Below the pieces are notes generated by a model that worked only from the letters and a program-made list of their open reading frames with translations, ran no database searches and had not been told where the DNA came from. A DNA stretch of 36,742 nt from Minisyncoccota bacterium. Its GTDB lineage: Bacteria; Patescibacteriota; Minisyncoccia; UBA6257; 2-01-FULL-56-20. Shown one piece after another: positions 1-6,998 of the stretch. How positions within the stretch are numbered: position 1 is the first letter of the stretch; every line of letters begins with the position of its first letter. The DNA is taken from positions 1 to 36,742 of the forward strand of contig JANWIW010000008.1 of assembly GCA_025449695.1 (NCBI GenBank), read 5' to 3'. Made by a program: the position numbers and the translations under genes.

Positions 1-323
1 GCGGTGTACTCGGGGATGTCGAAGCTGACCTTCACGTGGGATTGGGCGGCGAGGTTGTAGATCTCGTCCGGCGATTCGCCTTTCCAGGGATACTGGCCGC
101 CTATCAGGCGCACCAGGCTGTGCATGTCGGACAGATCCCCGGACTCCCGGAATCGGCGCACCCCTTTCTTGTGCAGGTCCGGCAGGAGATGGTCGATGCG
201 CGGAGTGTTGAAGGTGGATGCGCGGCGTACCACGCCCAGGACCTCATAACCCTTCTCCAACAGGAGTTCTGCCAAATACGAGCCGTCCTGGCCCGTGACG
301 CCGGTGATGAGCGCGCGTTTCAT
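1..323 (-). CDS. gmd: GDP-mannose 4,6-dehydratase, N-terminal part (runs off left edge)
   Basis: The reverse strand reads from an ATG at 323 without a stop to base 1, giving about 107 residues. It opens with [20 protein letters not shown], the NAD(P)-binding Rossmann signature of extended short-chain dehydrogenases, followed by [14 protein letters not shown] and [19 protein letters not shown], which are typical of GDP-mannose 4,6-dehydratase. That enzyme converts GDP-mannose to GDP-4-keto-6-deoxymannose, precursor of GDP-fucose or GDP-rhamnose for surface glycans. It is the last visible gene of a minus-strand operon after the glycan ligase and a second gmd-like gene, separated from the latter by a palindromic repeat. 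The catalytic YxxxK lies beyond the window. The first 30 codons are nearly identical to those of the neighbouring paralog. Confidence 0.9.
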   Translation of the reverse strand, partial: MKRALITGVTGQDGSYLAELLLEKGYEVLGVVRRASTFNTPRIDHLLPDLHKKGVRRFRESGDLSDMHSLVRLIGGQYPWKGESPDEIYNLAAQSHVKVSFDIPEYT

Positions 324-352
324 GATATTTAATCTACTCCAAAAATAAAAAC

Positions 353-442
353 CTGTCATCCTGACTCCGCACTTGATGCGGAGGAGTGATCCCGGACAAC
401 GTGCACGCACATCGGGGTCCTTCGCTTCGCTCAGGATGACAG
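353..442. repeat. Palindromic element, TGTCATCC family, between the two gmd genes
   Basis: Outer arms are perfect: CTGTCATCCTGA at 353-364 and TCAGGATGACAG at 431-442. Inside is a smaller hairpin, CCGCA(CTTGA)TGCGG. The right arm supplies the last codons and the TGA stop of the upstream gmd2 gene (residues LSS then stop). Related elements occur at 6741-6975, 15378-15716, 18543-18630, 21642-21747 and probably 32699-32830. Confidence 0.8.
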
Positions 443-1396
443 GCGCTCGAGTTCCGCGTCCACCATCATCGCGATGAGCTCCTCAAAGCTCGCTCGCGGC
501 TCCCAGCCGAGCTCGCGCCCGGCCTTCGCGGGATCGGCCAGCGTGACCGGTATGTCGAGCGGCCGCAGGAGCTCGGGATCGGAGACGACGTGCTCATGCC
601 AATCCAGTCCGACATGGCCGAAGGCCAGGTCCAGGAACTCGGTCAGGGCGTGGTTCCTGCCCGTCCCGATCACGTAATCGGCGGCCTGCTCCTTCTGGAG
701 CATGCGCCACATCGCATCCACGTAATCCCCTGCGAAGCCCCAGTCGCGGCGCACCTCCAGATTGCCGAGGCGCAGCTCCTTCGCCCGGCCGAGCGATATC
801 GCCGCGGCCGCATGCGCGATCTTGCGCGTCACGAAGCTCGCGCCACGACGGGGCGATTCGTGATTGAAAGCGATACCGGACGAGGCATGCAGGCCGTACG
901 CTTCGCGATACATGCGGGTCAGGTAAAACCCCGCCACCTTGGATACCGCGTAGGGCGAAACGGGGTTCAGCGGGGATGTTTCGTTCTGGGGCCGACCGGA
1001 GGTGGGGCCGAACATCTCCGAGCTGGCCGCGAAATAGAACCTGGTTCCCGGAGAATCTTTGCGCAGGCCGCGCAGGATGAGCTCGGTGGTCGCGATGTTG
1101 AATTGGAAGGTGCTCATTTCCTTCCAGAACGATTCGTCTACCCGGCTCTCCGCGGCGAGATGGTAGAGCTCATCCGGCCGTGCGGCCGCGGCGATCTCGC
1201 CGATATCCGAGTAGTCCGTGACTATAAGGGACAAGCGGCCGGCGAAAGGCGCGATCCGCCACAAGGCATCCGCTCCCTCGCTCTTCCGCATGGTGCCCAG
1301 GACCTCGTAACCTTTCTCCAATAGGAGTTCTGCCAGGTACGAGCCGTCCTGGCCGGTGATCCCGGTGATGAGCGCGCGTTTGGAACCGGTCTCCAT
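431..1396 (-). CDS. GDP-mannose 4,6-dehydratase family protein (second copy)
   Basis: A protein of 321 residues, slightly shorter than usual for Gmd (about 340-370). It has the cofactor motif GITGQDGS at residues 12-19, the SSEMFG segment carrying the catalytic Ser/Thr region, YAVSK (the YxxxK catalytic pair), and FNHESPRRG and [10 protein letters not shown], all Gmd-like. It probably acts on GDP-mannose or a related GDP-hexose in the cytoplasm. It starts 10 bp after the stop of the ligase gene and precedes canonical gmd, so the three are likely co-transcribed. Its sequence after residue 38 diverges strongly from canonical Gmd (the RRSSxFNTxRI segment is missing), so it could be a 4-keto-6-deoxy reductase or an epimerase of the same superfamily. 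Its last codons lie inside a palindromic repeat. Confidence 0.8.
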   Translation of the reverse strand: METGSKRALITGITGQDGSYLAELLLEKGYEVLGTMRKSEGADALWRIAPFAGRLSLIVTDYSDIGEIAAAARPDELYHLAAESRVDESFWKEMSTFQFNIATTELILRGLRKDSPGTRFYFAASSEMFGPTSGRPQNETSPLNPVSPYAVSKVAGFYLTRMYREAYGLHASSGIAFNHESPRRGASFVTRKIAHAAAAISLGRAKELRLGNLEVRRDWGFAGDYVDAMWRMLQKEQAADYVIGTGRNHALTEFLDLAFGHVGLDWHEHVVSDPELLRPLDIPVTLADPAKAGRELGWEPRASFEELIAMMVDAELERLSS

Positions 1397-1406
1397 ATCG
1401 GCGGCC

Positions 1407-3470
1407 TTACTCGGACGAAGTGGCGGTCGAAGTGGTTACCGATTCGAGAAGCGCCTTTTGTTCCGGCCAGAGGGAGATCAAGTGCTCCCTGATCGTCATC
1501 GCCTTGTCGTTGTCCCCGTGGAGCAGATAGAGCGCATGGAGTCCCTCGAGCGGCTGGGGCAGGGTGGGTCCCAGTTCCCGTGCTTTGAGGAACGCGCGCT
1601 CCGAGGCCTGGAAATCGCTCTCGTCTTTGAAGTTGTGCCAAAGAATCACATGGAGCTGGGCCACGATGATCTGATGGCGGACATCGTTCTGCAAGTGGCC
1701 GGCGAGGAGAGGCTCCTCTATATACCGTGCAAGCTCGCGTGCAGCGACCTCCGAATCGATACGCGGGAGTATGCCCATGACGTCGTTCGAGAGGAATTTG
1801 GACACCTCCTCGTCGCCCACCGGCGAGTAGTATTTCAAAGCGTGATCGAAATTATCCTCGAACTCCTGAAGATTGCGTACGCTGTTGATGCGTGCCTCGG
1901 CCCCGATAAAGCGGCTGGCTTTAACGTAGGGCAGGATGGCGCCGGCATAGATGGCCGCGAGGGCGAAGACGAGGCCGCCGAAGCCCGCGATGAATGCCGG
2001 CGCTCCGGGCCGGAATTCCTTGAGGCGCCCCTCGGCCGGAGGCAGGAAAAGGTAAAGCGCGAAGGCAAGGAAGATGAAGAGATTTACGTAAATGGTGAGC
2101 ACATCAAAGAGGACGATGCCCTGCACCAGGTAAGCGGCGGCGAGCCCCGCCACGAAGGCAAGAAACACGGGTCCAGGTGACGGCCCGTCCGCGGAAGGTA
2201 TGTTCCCGCGCGCCGCCCGGAAAAGCAGGAGGCCGAGCGCTGCAAAGATGGACAGGAAAGAGAGCAGTCCCAGGATACCCGTCGCGGCGAGATAATCGAA
2301 AATAATGCTATGCGCGCGGTCGAACCAGGCCGAGAAGCCCTGGCCCGGATGGTAGTAGCGGGTATCGAAGAAACGGTCAAAAACCCAAATGAAGTTCTCG
2401 GGGCCGTAGCCGAGGAGCGGCCGCTCCTGCCAGGCCCGCCAGGCGATGGACCACATGACGGTGCGCGTGCCGAAGGTCCCCTCCTGCCCGCCCTGCACGA
2501 GCCGTTCCAGGGAGATGTCGAAAATGCGGGAACCAGGAATCGCCTTGACCAGAGGGGTCCCGCGGAACGTGACCATGAGGCCGGCCAGGACGATCACCAC
2601 GGCGACCGCAGCGAAGATGACGCGGCGCCGGCGGACATCCTTCGTGAGGAACGCGAAAACCACGGCCCCCACGAAGAGGCCGGAAAGGAGGCCGAGGAAC
2701 GCGCCGCGCGTGCCGGCGGAGTAGAACATGGCGAGCAGGTATACCCCGAGCAGGCCGAAACCCGCGGCTTTTCTCTTGTCGAGCCAGCCTCTCGCCCACA
2801 GGAAGAGCATGCTCATATAAAAGAGGACGAATAATAGGTAGCCGGCAACGTAGGCGGGATTGCCGATGGATCCCTGGAAGCGGTAAGTGGGGCCGAACTC
2901 GGGTCCCACGAACATGCGGAATGTGTTGAACCACGGCCCGCCCTCGCCGGTGAACTGGGTAATCTCCTCGCCGTTCTGCATGACTATGGTCCTCTCCGCG
3001 TCCAGATATTTCAGCCCGGCGCAGAATCCGTACACGCCCATGAGCACCGCGACGATAATGGTGAGCCAGAATAGGCGCTTCCAATCCGCCCGTTCCCGGA
3101 AAAGGGCCGCGAGCATTAGGAAAAACACGTACAGGGTGATCATCTGGAACCCGCCCTCACCGCGCTCGAAGTTGGACCAGAAGGAGAAACTAGGCCGCAT
3201 GCCGGTGAATCCGGCCAGTACGAATATGAAGACGAAAGCGGTCAGGGCCCACACCACCGGGGACCGGAAGAGGCGCTTCAGCTCGGCCAAGTACACCTCC
3301 GCGCCGCTTTCGAACATGAGGCCAAGCAGGAAGAAGCCCGCAGAGAGGAAGGTCAGGGCGCGGAAGAGCACGTACTTGCCGACGATGAACGGGAAAAGCG
3401 TGCCGGTCGAAACCACAAGCACAGTAAAGGGAATTATGAAGAGGCAGAGCTTGGCGAGGCGGAAGAACAT
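1407..3470 (-). CDS. O-antigen ligase/polymerase family membrane protein with C-terminal TPR-like region
   Basis: The 687-residue protein has about a dozen hydrophobic segments across residues 1-480, including the family landmark TRGAFLGLLSGL and the extramembrane loop before the last helices with GYGPENFIWVFDRFF and FDRAHSIIFDYLAATG. This arrangement fits the Wzy_C/WaaL superfamily (PF04932), which joins or polymerises lipid-linked glycans on the outer face of the cytoplasmic membrane. Residues 520-687 are soluble and helical, ending in TPR-like ALKYYSP and LKARELGPTLPQPLEGLHALY segments, as in many ligases of this family from CPR bacteria. It heads the minus-strand glycan operon. Whether it acts as ligase, polymerase or protein glycosyltransferase cannot be told from sequence. 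Confidence 0.82.
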   Translation of the reverse strand: MFFRLAKLCLFIIPFTVLVVSTGTLFPFIVGKYVLFRALTFLSAGFFLLGLMFESGAEVYLAELKRLFRSPVVWALTAFVFIFVLAGFTGMRPSFSFWSNFERGEGGFQMITLYVFFLMLAALFRERADWKRLFWLTIIVAVLMGVYGFCAGLKYLDAERTIVMQNGEEITQFTGEGGPWFNTFRMFVGPEFGPTYRFQGSIGNPAYVAGYLLFVLFYMSMLFLWARGWLDKRKAAGFGLLGVYLLAMFYSAGTRGAFLGLLSGLFVGAVVFAFLTKDVRRRRVIFAAVAVVIVLAGLMVTFRGTPLVKAIPGSRIFDISLERLVQGGQEGTFGTRTVMWSIAWRAWQERPLLGYGPENFIWVFDRFFDTRYYHPGQGFSAWFDRAHSIIFDYLAATGILGLLSFLSIFAALGLLLFRAARGNIPSADGPSPGPVFLAFVAGLAAAYLVQGIVLFDVLTIYVNLFIFLAFALYLFLPPAEGRLKEFRPGAPAFIAGFGGLVFALAAIYAGAILPYVKASRFIGAEARINSVRNLQEFEDNFDHALKYYSPVGDEEVSKFLSNDVMGILPRIDSEVAARELARYIEEPLLAGHLQNDVRHQIIVAQLHVILWHNFKDESDFQASERAFLKARELGPTLPQPLEGLHALYLLHGDNDKAMTIREHLISLWPEQKALLESVTTSTATSSE

Positions 3471-3475
3471 TTACT

Positions 3476-3950
3476 AGTGAGTAGGTTGTAGTGAGTAGTG
3501 AGTAAGGGGCGGTCACTCCAACTTCCGGATCAATACATTGAGCATTTTCATCACTTCCCCGAGCAATGCATCCATCTTAGCAAATTGCACATCTTTACCA
3601 AAGGGCAGCCGTTCCGCAATGGTGGCCTGGGTTTCTAGCTCTGCGCCGGAACCAAATGCCTCGCAAAGATATTTGCGAAAATCTTTCCGAGAATTCCTCC
3701 TGCTTCCCTCGGCGATATTCGAAGCTATCGAAACAACGGCTCTTCTCATTTGCGAGACCAGACCGTAGGTTTCGGAACGAGGAAACCGTTCTGTAACCGC
3801 ATATACTTCTTGCGCTAATTCAATGGATCGTTGCCATACGACAAGATCCCGATATGAGGAAATGCCCACGGTCAAAGAATTTCACACTCTTTAGTTGAGC
3901 ACAAAAGACGAGGTTGTGGACTACTCACTACGCACTACAAACTATTCACT
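3476..3950. repeat. Inverted repeat pair flanking the first S23 gene
   Basis: The left arm at 3476-3504 and the right arm at 3922-3950 are inverted copies of a 29-bp sequence with 26 of 29 positions matching. The arms consist of the quasi-repetitive unit AGTGAGTAG. The gene at 3513-3875 is the only thing between them. The left arm begins 6 bases beyond the start codon of the ligase gene. Confidence 0.85.
3513..3875 (-). CDS. Four helix bundle protein, S23 / 23S rRNA intervening-sequence protein family
   Basis: A 120-residue protein with the family signature: SYRDLVVWQRSIELAQEVY near the N-terminus, then FPRSETYGLVSQMRRA, SIASNIAEGSRR, and FGSGAELETQ. The family (PF05635) was first seen as the ORF inside 23S rRNA intervening sequences and forms a four-helix bundle; its biochemical role is not established. 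Here it is not inside rRNA but lies between the glycan operon and rny, enclosed by a 29-bp imperfect inverted repeat. Start chosen as the first ATG giving the usual short leader before SYRDL; a start a few codons on is possible. No convincing Shine-Dalgarno site. Confidence 0.85.
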   Translation of the reverse strand: MTVGISSYRDLVVWQRSIELAQEVYAVTERFPRSETYGLVSQMRRAVVSIASNIAEGSRRNSRKDFRKYLCEAFGSGAELETQATIAERLPFGKDVQFAKMDALLGEVMKMLNVLIRKLE

Positions 3951-3965
3951 GCGGTTGAATACGCG

Positions 3966-5483
3966 CTAGCGCGCGTATTCAACCGCGCGCATCTCCCGGA
4001 TCACGTTCACCTTGATCTCGCCCGGGTACTTCAGCTCGCTCTGGACGCGGTTCGCGATCTCCCGCGCCATCTCCAGGGCGCGGAAGTCATCCACCTTCTC
4101 CGGGATCACGAAGACCCTGAGCTCGCGGCCGGCAGAGATCGCGTAGGACTGCTTCACGCCGGGGAATTCGTTCGCGATCTTCTCCAGGTCCTGCAAGCGC
4201 TTGATGTAGTTCTCCATTGTGCCGCGCCGGGCGCCCGGACGGGCGGCGGACAGCACGTCCGCAGCGGTCACCACGTACGCCTCTGAAGACGCGTAGGGGT
4301 AGTCGTCGTGATGGGACTTCATCGCATCTATGATCTTCTCGTCGATGCCGTATTTCTTGAGAAGCTTCATGCCGAGATCCACGTGCGTGCCCTCAACCTC
4401 GTGGTCTATGGCCTTGCCGATGTCGTGGACGAGAGCGCCCTTCTTGGCGACAGCCACGTTCAGGTTCAGTTCCGCGGCGATCATGCCGGCCACGTGCGCC
4501 ATCTCGACGGAGTGGGTCAGGACGTTCTGGCCGAAGCTGGTGCGGAAGTGCAGCCTGCCCAAGAGCTGGACTATCTCCTTCGGCAGGTCGTAGATGCCCA
4601 CCTCCGCCACCGCCTGCTCGCCGATATCCATAGTGCGGCGGGCAATCTCCTGCTTGGCCTCCTCGACCGCCTCCTCGATCTTGGCGGGCTGGATGCGGCC
4701 ATCCTTCACGAGCTTCTCGAGGGCGATGCGGGCGATCTCCCGGCGATAGGGATCGAAGGAAGAGATGACTATGGCGCCGGGCGCCTCGTCGATCACGAAC
4801 TCCACGCCGGTGGCGCGCTCCAGGGCGCGGATGTTGCGGCCCTCGCGGCCGATGATCTTGCCCTTGATCTCCTCATCCGGCAGATGGAAGACGGTGGTGG
4901 TCAGCTCGGCGATGTGCGAGCGCGCGAAGCGCTGCAGGGCGATGGTGATGACCTCGCCTGCCTTCCTTTCCATCTCGTCCCGCCGCTCCGTCTCGAAGAA
5001 TTGGACGCTCTTGGCCAGGTCCTCCGCATGGCGGCCCTTCACCTCCTCGAAAAGCGCCTGCTTGGCCTCTTCCGCGGAGAGACCGGTGATGCGGCGCAAC
5101 TCCGCCTCCGCCTTGTCGTGCATGACGTCGAGCTCGCCCTCCTTCTTCTTTACCTCCTCCTCTTTGCGCTTGATGCCTTTCTCTTCCTCCGCGATGTCGC
5201 CAAGGCGCTTGTCCAAAAGCCCCTCGCGCTCGAGGAGACGATGCTCCAGCGCTGCGATCTGATTCTTGCGTTCCTTCTCCTCGTTCTTGCCCTCGAGCAA
5301 AACCTGCGCGGCCTTGTCCTTGGCCTCGACAATGATCTCTTTGGCCTTCGCTTCGGCCTCTTTGGTCTTCCGATCGCTCAGCTCTTCGAGCGAACCGATC
5401 TGTTTAGCCGCCCAAGACCTGCGGGCCAGGTACCCCAACCCTCCGCCCAAAACGAGCGCGGCGAGCGCTAGTATGTACTGCAT
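3966..5483 (-). CDS. rny: Ribonuclease Y
   Basis: The 505-residue protein has the full RNase Y order: one N-terminal transmembrane helix (about residues 2-20), a long charged coiled coil (about 30-190, rich in KAKE, EERE and RRKEEE), a KH domain with IIGREGRNIRALE near 208-220, and an HD domain with HSVEMAHVAG and GALVHDIGKAIDHE (about 320-410) supplying the metal-binding His/Asp residues. It is a membrane-anchored endoribonuclease that starts mRNA decay. The length is typical (about 510-520). Upstream on the minus strand TATAAA stands only five bases before the ATG, so the mRNA may be leaderless. The protein ends in the family-like KVNVIREMRAVEYAR. Confidence 0.97.
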   Translation of the reverse strand: MQYILALAALVLGGGLGYLARRSWAAKQIGSLEELSDRKTKEAEAKAKEIIVEAKDKAAQVLLEGKNEEKERKNQIAALEHRLLEREGLLDKRLGDIAEEEKGIKRKEEEVKKKEGELDVMHDKAEAELRRITGLSAEEAKQALFEEVKGRHAEDLAKSVQFFETERRDEMERKAGEVITIALQRFARSHIAELTTTVFHLPDEEIKGKIIGREGRNIRALERATGVEFVIDEAPGAIVISSFDPYRREIARIALEKLVKDGRIQPAKIEEAVEEAKQEIARRTMDIGEQAVAEVGIYDLPKEIVQLLGRLHFRTSFGQNVLTHSVEMAHVAGMIAAELNLNVAVAKKGALVHDIGKAIDHEVEGTHVDLGMKLLKKYGIDEKIIDAMKSHHDDYPYASSEAYVVTAADVLSAARPGARRGTMENYIKRLQDLEKIANEFPGVKQSYAISAGRELRVFVIPEKVDDFRALEMAREIANRVQSELKYPGEIKVNVIREMRAVEYAR

Positions 5484-5791
5484 TGTGTTTTATAATCCCT
5501 AAATTCTCCGTCATTCGAATTCTTTAGGAAAAGGCTTATATATGAATGGTGACTTTTAAGTGTTTGCATTATGCGCCGTTCGGCCCGGGAAGTAAAGAGG
5601 CTTGTATTGATTTCTATCACCTTTTATGGTATAATGCGCCCAGCTTGCTTGAATCAGCGTTGTCAGGTTGGACGGTTCCAACCGCTTCGGCAGGCATTTC
5701 CGCACCCCAGAGAAGGTCCACCCGGAAGGGCGACGCTCTGGCATCGGCCTGTTCACCGTCCTCAGGGACGGCTGCAGGTCGAAGGAGGTCT
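5484..5791 (+). other. Intergenic region holding promoter and structured leader of the next unit
   Basis: No gene supported. The first 60 bases hold the rny upstream region. A promoter at 5607-5635 is followed by a leader of about 150 bases with two clear hairpins: GGTTGGA/TCCAACC with loop CGGT at 5666-5683, and CCGTCC/GGACGG with loop TCAG at 5756-5771. The second hairpin ends 11 bases before the Shine-Dalgarno site at 5782-5788. The longer upstream frame that begins at 5546 starts before the promoter and was not accepted as coding. Confidence 0.6.
5607..5635 (+). promoter_or_regulatory. Sigma-70-type promoter of the 5792-6549 unit
   Basis: TTGATT at 5607-5612, spacer of 17 bases, TATAAT at 5630-5635. 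Transcription would start near 5642, about 150 bases before the first start codon. Confidence 0.75.
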
Positions 5792-6166
5792 ATGGTGACT
5801 ACGAAAGTGGCAGATGTGCAGTTCACAGCCTATCGGGATTTCCTCCTCGTCATGGCAACCCCGGAGGGAACATTGTTCGATGCTCTGAGGGTCAAGCTCC
5901 TCGCTCACTCCCGGGACGCGTCTCCGTGGATGCCTGTCTGGGTCTTCCGCAAGGAGCCCGGCTTCGATTCCGACTACAAGGGCAATGTCCGGGACGGAAG
6001 GGCGCTCATCGGCATGATGCGTGGAGCGGGACTTAAGGTCGAGCGGGCGAACCTGGAGATCCTCCAGGCGCGCAGGAACTACGACCGGCAGGAATTCCGG
6101 ACGATGCCATTGCCGGAAACCGCTTCCATTCTCCTCGCCGCGCGCGTGAAGCGGGGGGGGAAGTAG
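5792..6166 (+). CDS. Hypothetical protein, first gene of a two-gene unit
   Basis: Unrecognised soluble protein of 124 residues. The start is fixed by a strong Shine-Dalgarno site, AAGGAGG, three bases before the ATG at 5792; the frame is open further upstream, but that stretch precedes or overlaps the promoter and leader. The sequence begins MVTTKVADVQFTAYRDFLLV, has mixed alpha/beta character, a basic C-terminus (ARVKRGGK), no signal peptide and no membrane segment. It is preceded by a near-consensus promoter with a structured leader, and the next gene starts two bases after its stop, so the two are co-transcribed. No function is proposed. Confidence 0.75.
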   Translation: MVTTKVADVQFTAYRDFLLVMATPEGTLFDALRVKLLAHSRDASPWMPVWVFRKEPGFDSDYKGNVRDGRALIGMMRGAGLKVERANLEILQARRNYDRQEFRTMPLPETASILLAARVKRGGK

Positions 6167-6168
6167 CC

Positions 6169-6549
6169 ATGGCCCAATACGCGCAAGTCATCCAGCAACT
6201 GCTCGACGATGCCGTGGAATGGGCCTCGACGCTCGGCAAGATCCTTGTGAGCGAGGGCTTCGATCCGAAGCCCGGCTTCACCAGGCCCAATCGCACCAGC
6301 CCCAAGGATTCGGAACTCGCGAACGATGAGTTCACCGTGCAGACCTTCCAGTCCATTTTGGTCTCGACCGGCGCGAGCGCGACGCTCATGGGCCAGTTCC
6401 GCTTCCTGCGAACGCGGGGTCAATGGGGACTGGCTAACTCCACCTTCCGCCGCTCTGACACCGGCCGGCAGGAGCGATTCGCGACTGCCGCGGCAATGGC
6501 GGCCTTCATCCTGGAGAACCCGCCCACCACCCCCCTTCCCTCCGGTTAA
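6169..6549 (+). CDS. Hypothetical protein, second gene of a two-gene unit
   Basis: Unrecognised protein of 126 residues starting MAQYAQVIQQLLDDAVEWAS. The ATG is two bases after the stop of the preceding gene, which points to translational coupling. It is predicted soluble, with an N-terminal helix (about residues 4-27), a polar middle and a proline-rich tail (ILENPPTTPLPSG). An intrinsic-type hairpin at 6590-6615 closes the unit. The pair may act together, but no motif gives a function. Confidence 0.75.
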   Translation: MAQYAQVIQQLLDDAVEWASTLGKILVSEGFDPKPGFTRPNRTSPKDSELANDEFTVQTFQSILVSTGASATLMGQFRFLRTRGQWGLANSTFRRSDTGRQERFATAAAMAAFILENPPTTPLPSG

Positions 6550-6589
6550 CGCGCGGCGGCGGGGAGATTCACGAACTAGCATGATCATC

Positions 6590-6624
6590 GTCACCCGTCC
6601 TCAAAGGCGGGTGACTTTGTATTT
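6590..6624 (+). terminator. Rho-independent-type terminator of the 5792-6549 unit
   Basis: Hairpin GTCACCCG (6590-6597) with CGGGTGAC (6608-6615), followed by TTTGTATTT. Confidence 0.75.
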
Positions 6625-6660
6625 CGGTTAGGATAGGTTCTCGAATCAGCTTCTGTCATC

Positions 6661-6714
6661 CCCCGCCGGAGTTTATCCTCGTCCCCGCCTGCGCGGGGAT
6701 AAACTCCGGCGGGG
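6661..6714. repeat. Long palindrome (CCCCGCCGGAGTTTATCC arms)
   Basis: The left arm at 6661-6678 and the right arm ending at 6714 pair perfectly over 18 bp. The loop is itself GC-rich. It is preceded by CTGTCATC, the outer motif of the other repeat family, so it may be a variant of the same element. Confidence 0.75.
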
Positions 6715-6740
6715 ACGGGAGTCAACTCCTGCGACCACTC

Positions 6741-6975
6741 TGTCATCCCGCCGCGCCCTTTCGAAGCTTCATGCGAAGAAGGGAGCAAGGCGAGGGACCT
6801 CTGAGCGATATCAAGGCATCATTGTTTGAGCGAGCGAAAAATGTGATTCGTGTCCGAGCCGGCTTATAAAGCCTGATGACGCCAAAAACAAATCCCTGCC
6901 TTAAAACTTGGGGTAACCGAGGGGTCCCTCGCCGCTGCTCGGGATGACAGAAACGCTGCGGGGCTCGGGATGACA
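6741..6975. repeat. Composite TGTCATCC-family repeat
   Basis: Begins TGTCATCCCGCC at 6741 and ends with two tandem copies of CTCGGGATGACA (ending 6952 and 6975). The inner motifs AAGGCGAGGGACCTCT (near 6787) and GGGGTCCCTCGCC (near 6921) are inverted copies and match the arms that enclose the GIY-YIG gene at 15408. About 120 bases between them contain no recognisable gene; a decayed cargo or an empty element is possible. Confidence 0.75.
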
Positions 6976-6985
6976 AAATTTGTTC

Positions 6986-6991
6986 TATAAT
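6986..6991 (+). promoter_or_regulatory. Candidate -10 box of gpmI, leaderless geometry
   Basis: TATAAT lies seven bases before the gpmI ATG, which would put transcription start at or next to the start codon. No good -35 is visible at 16-18 bases. Confidence 0.45.
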
Positions 6992-6998
6992 CTTTTAT

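Larger units (their letters stand above)
6625..6998. other. Repeat-filled intergenic region upstream of gpmI
   Basis: No gene supported in the 449 bases between 6549 and 6999. The region holds the terminator at 6590-6615, a long palindrome at 6661-6714, a composite TGTCATCC-type repeat at 6741-6975, and a TATAAT at 6986-6991 seven bases before the gpmI start. Short open frames here read through the palindromes and were rejected. Confidence 0.7.

Noticed and set aside
4308-5471. 387-codon plus-strand frame opposite rny
   Set aside because: Leu/Asp/His-rich antisense of the RNase Y coiled coil.
5546-5791. 82-residue upstream extension of the 5792 gene
   Set aside because: It starts before the promoter at 5607-5635; the strong ribosome-binding site fixes 5792.
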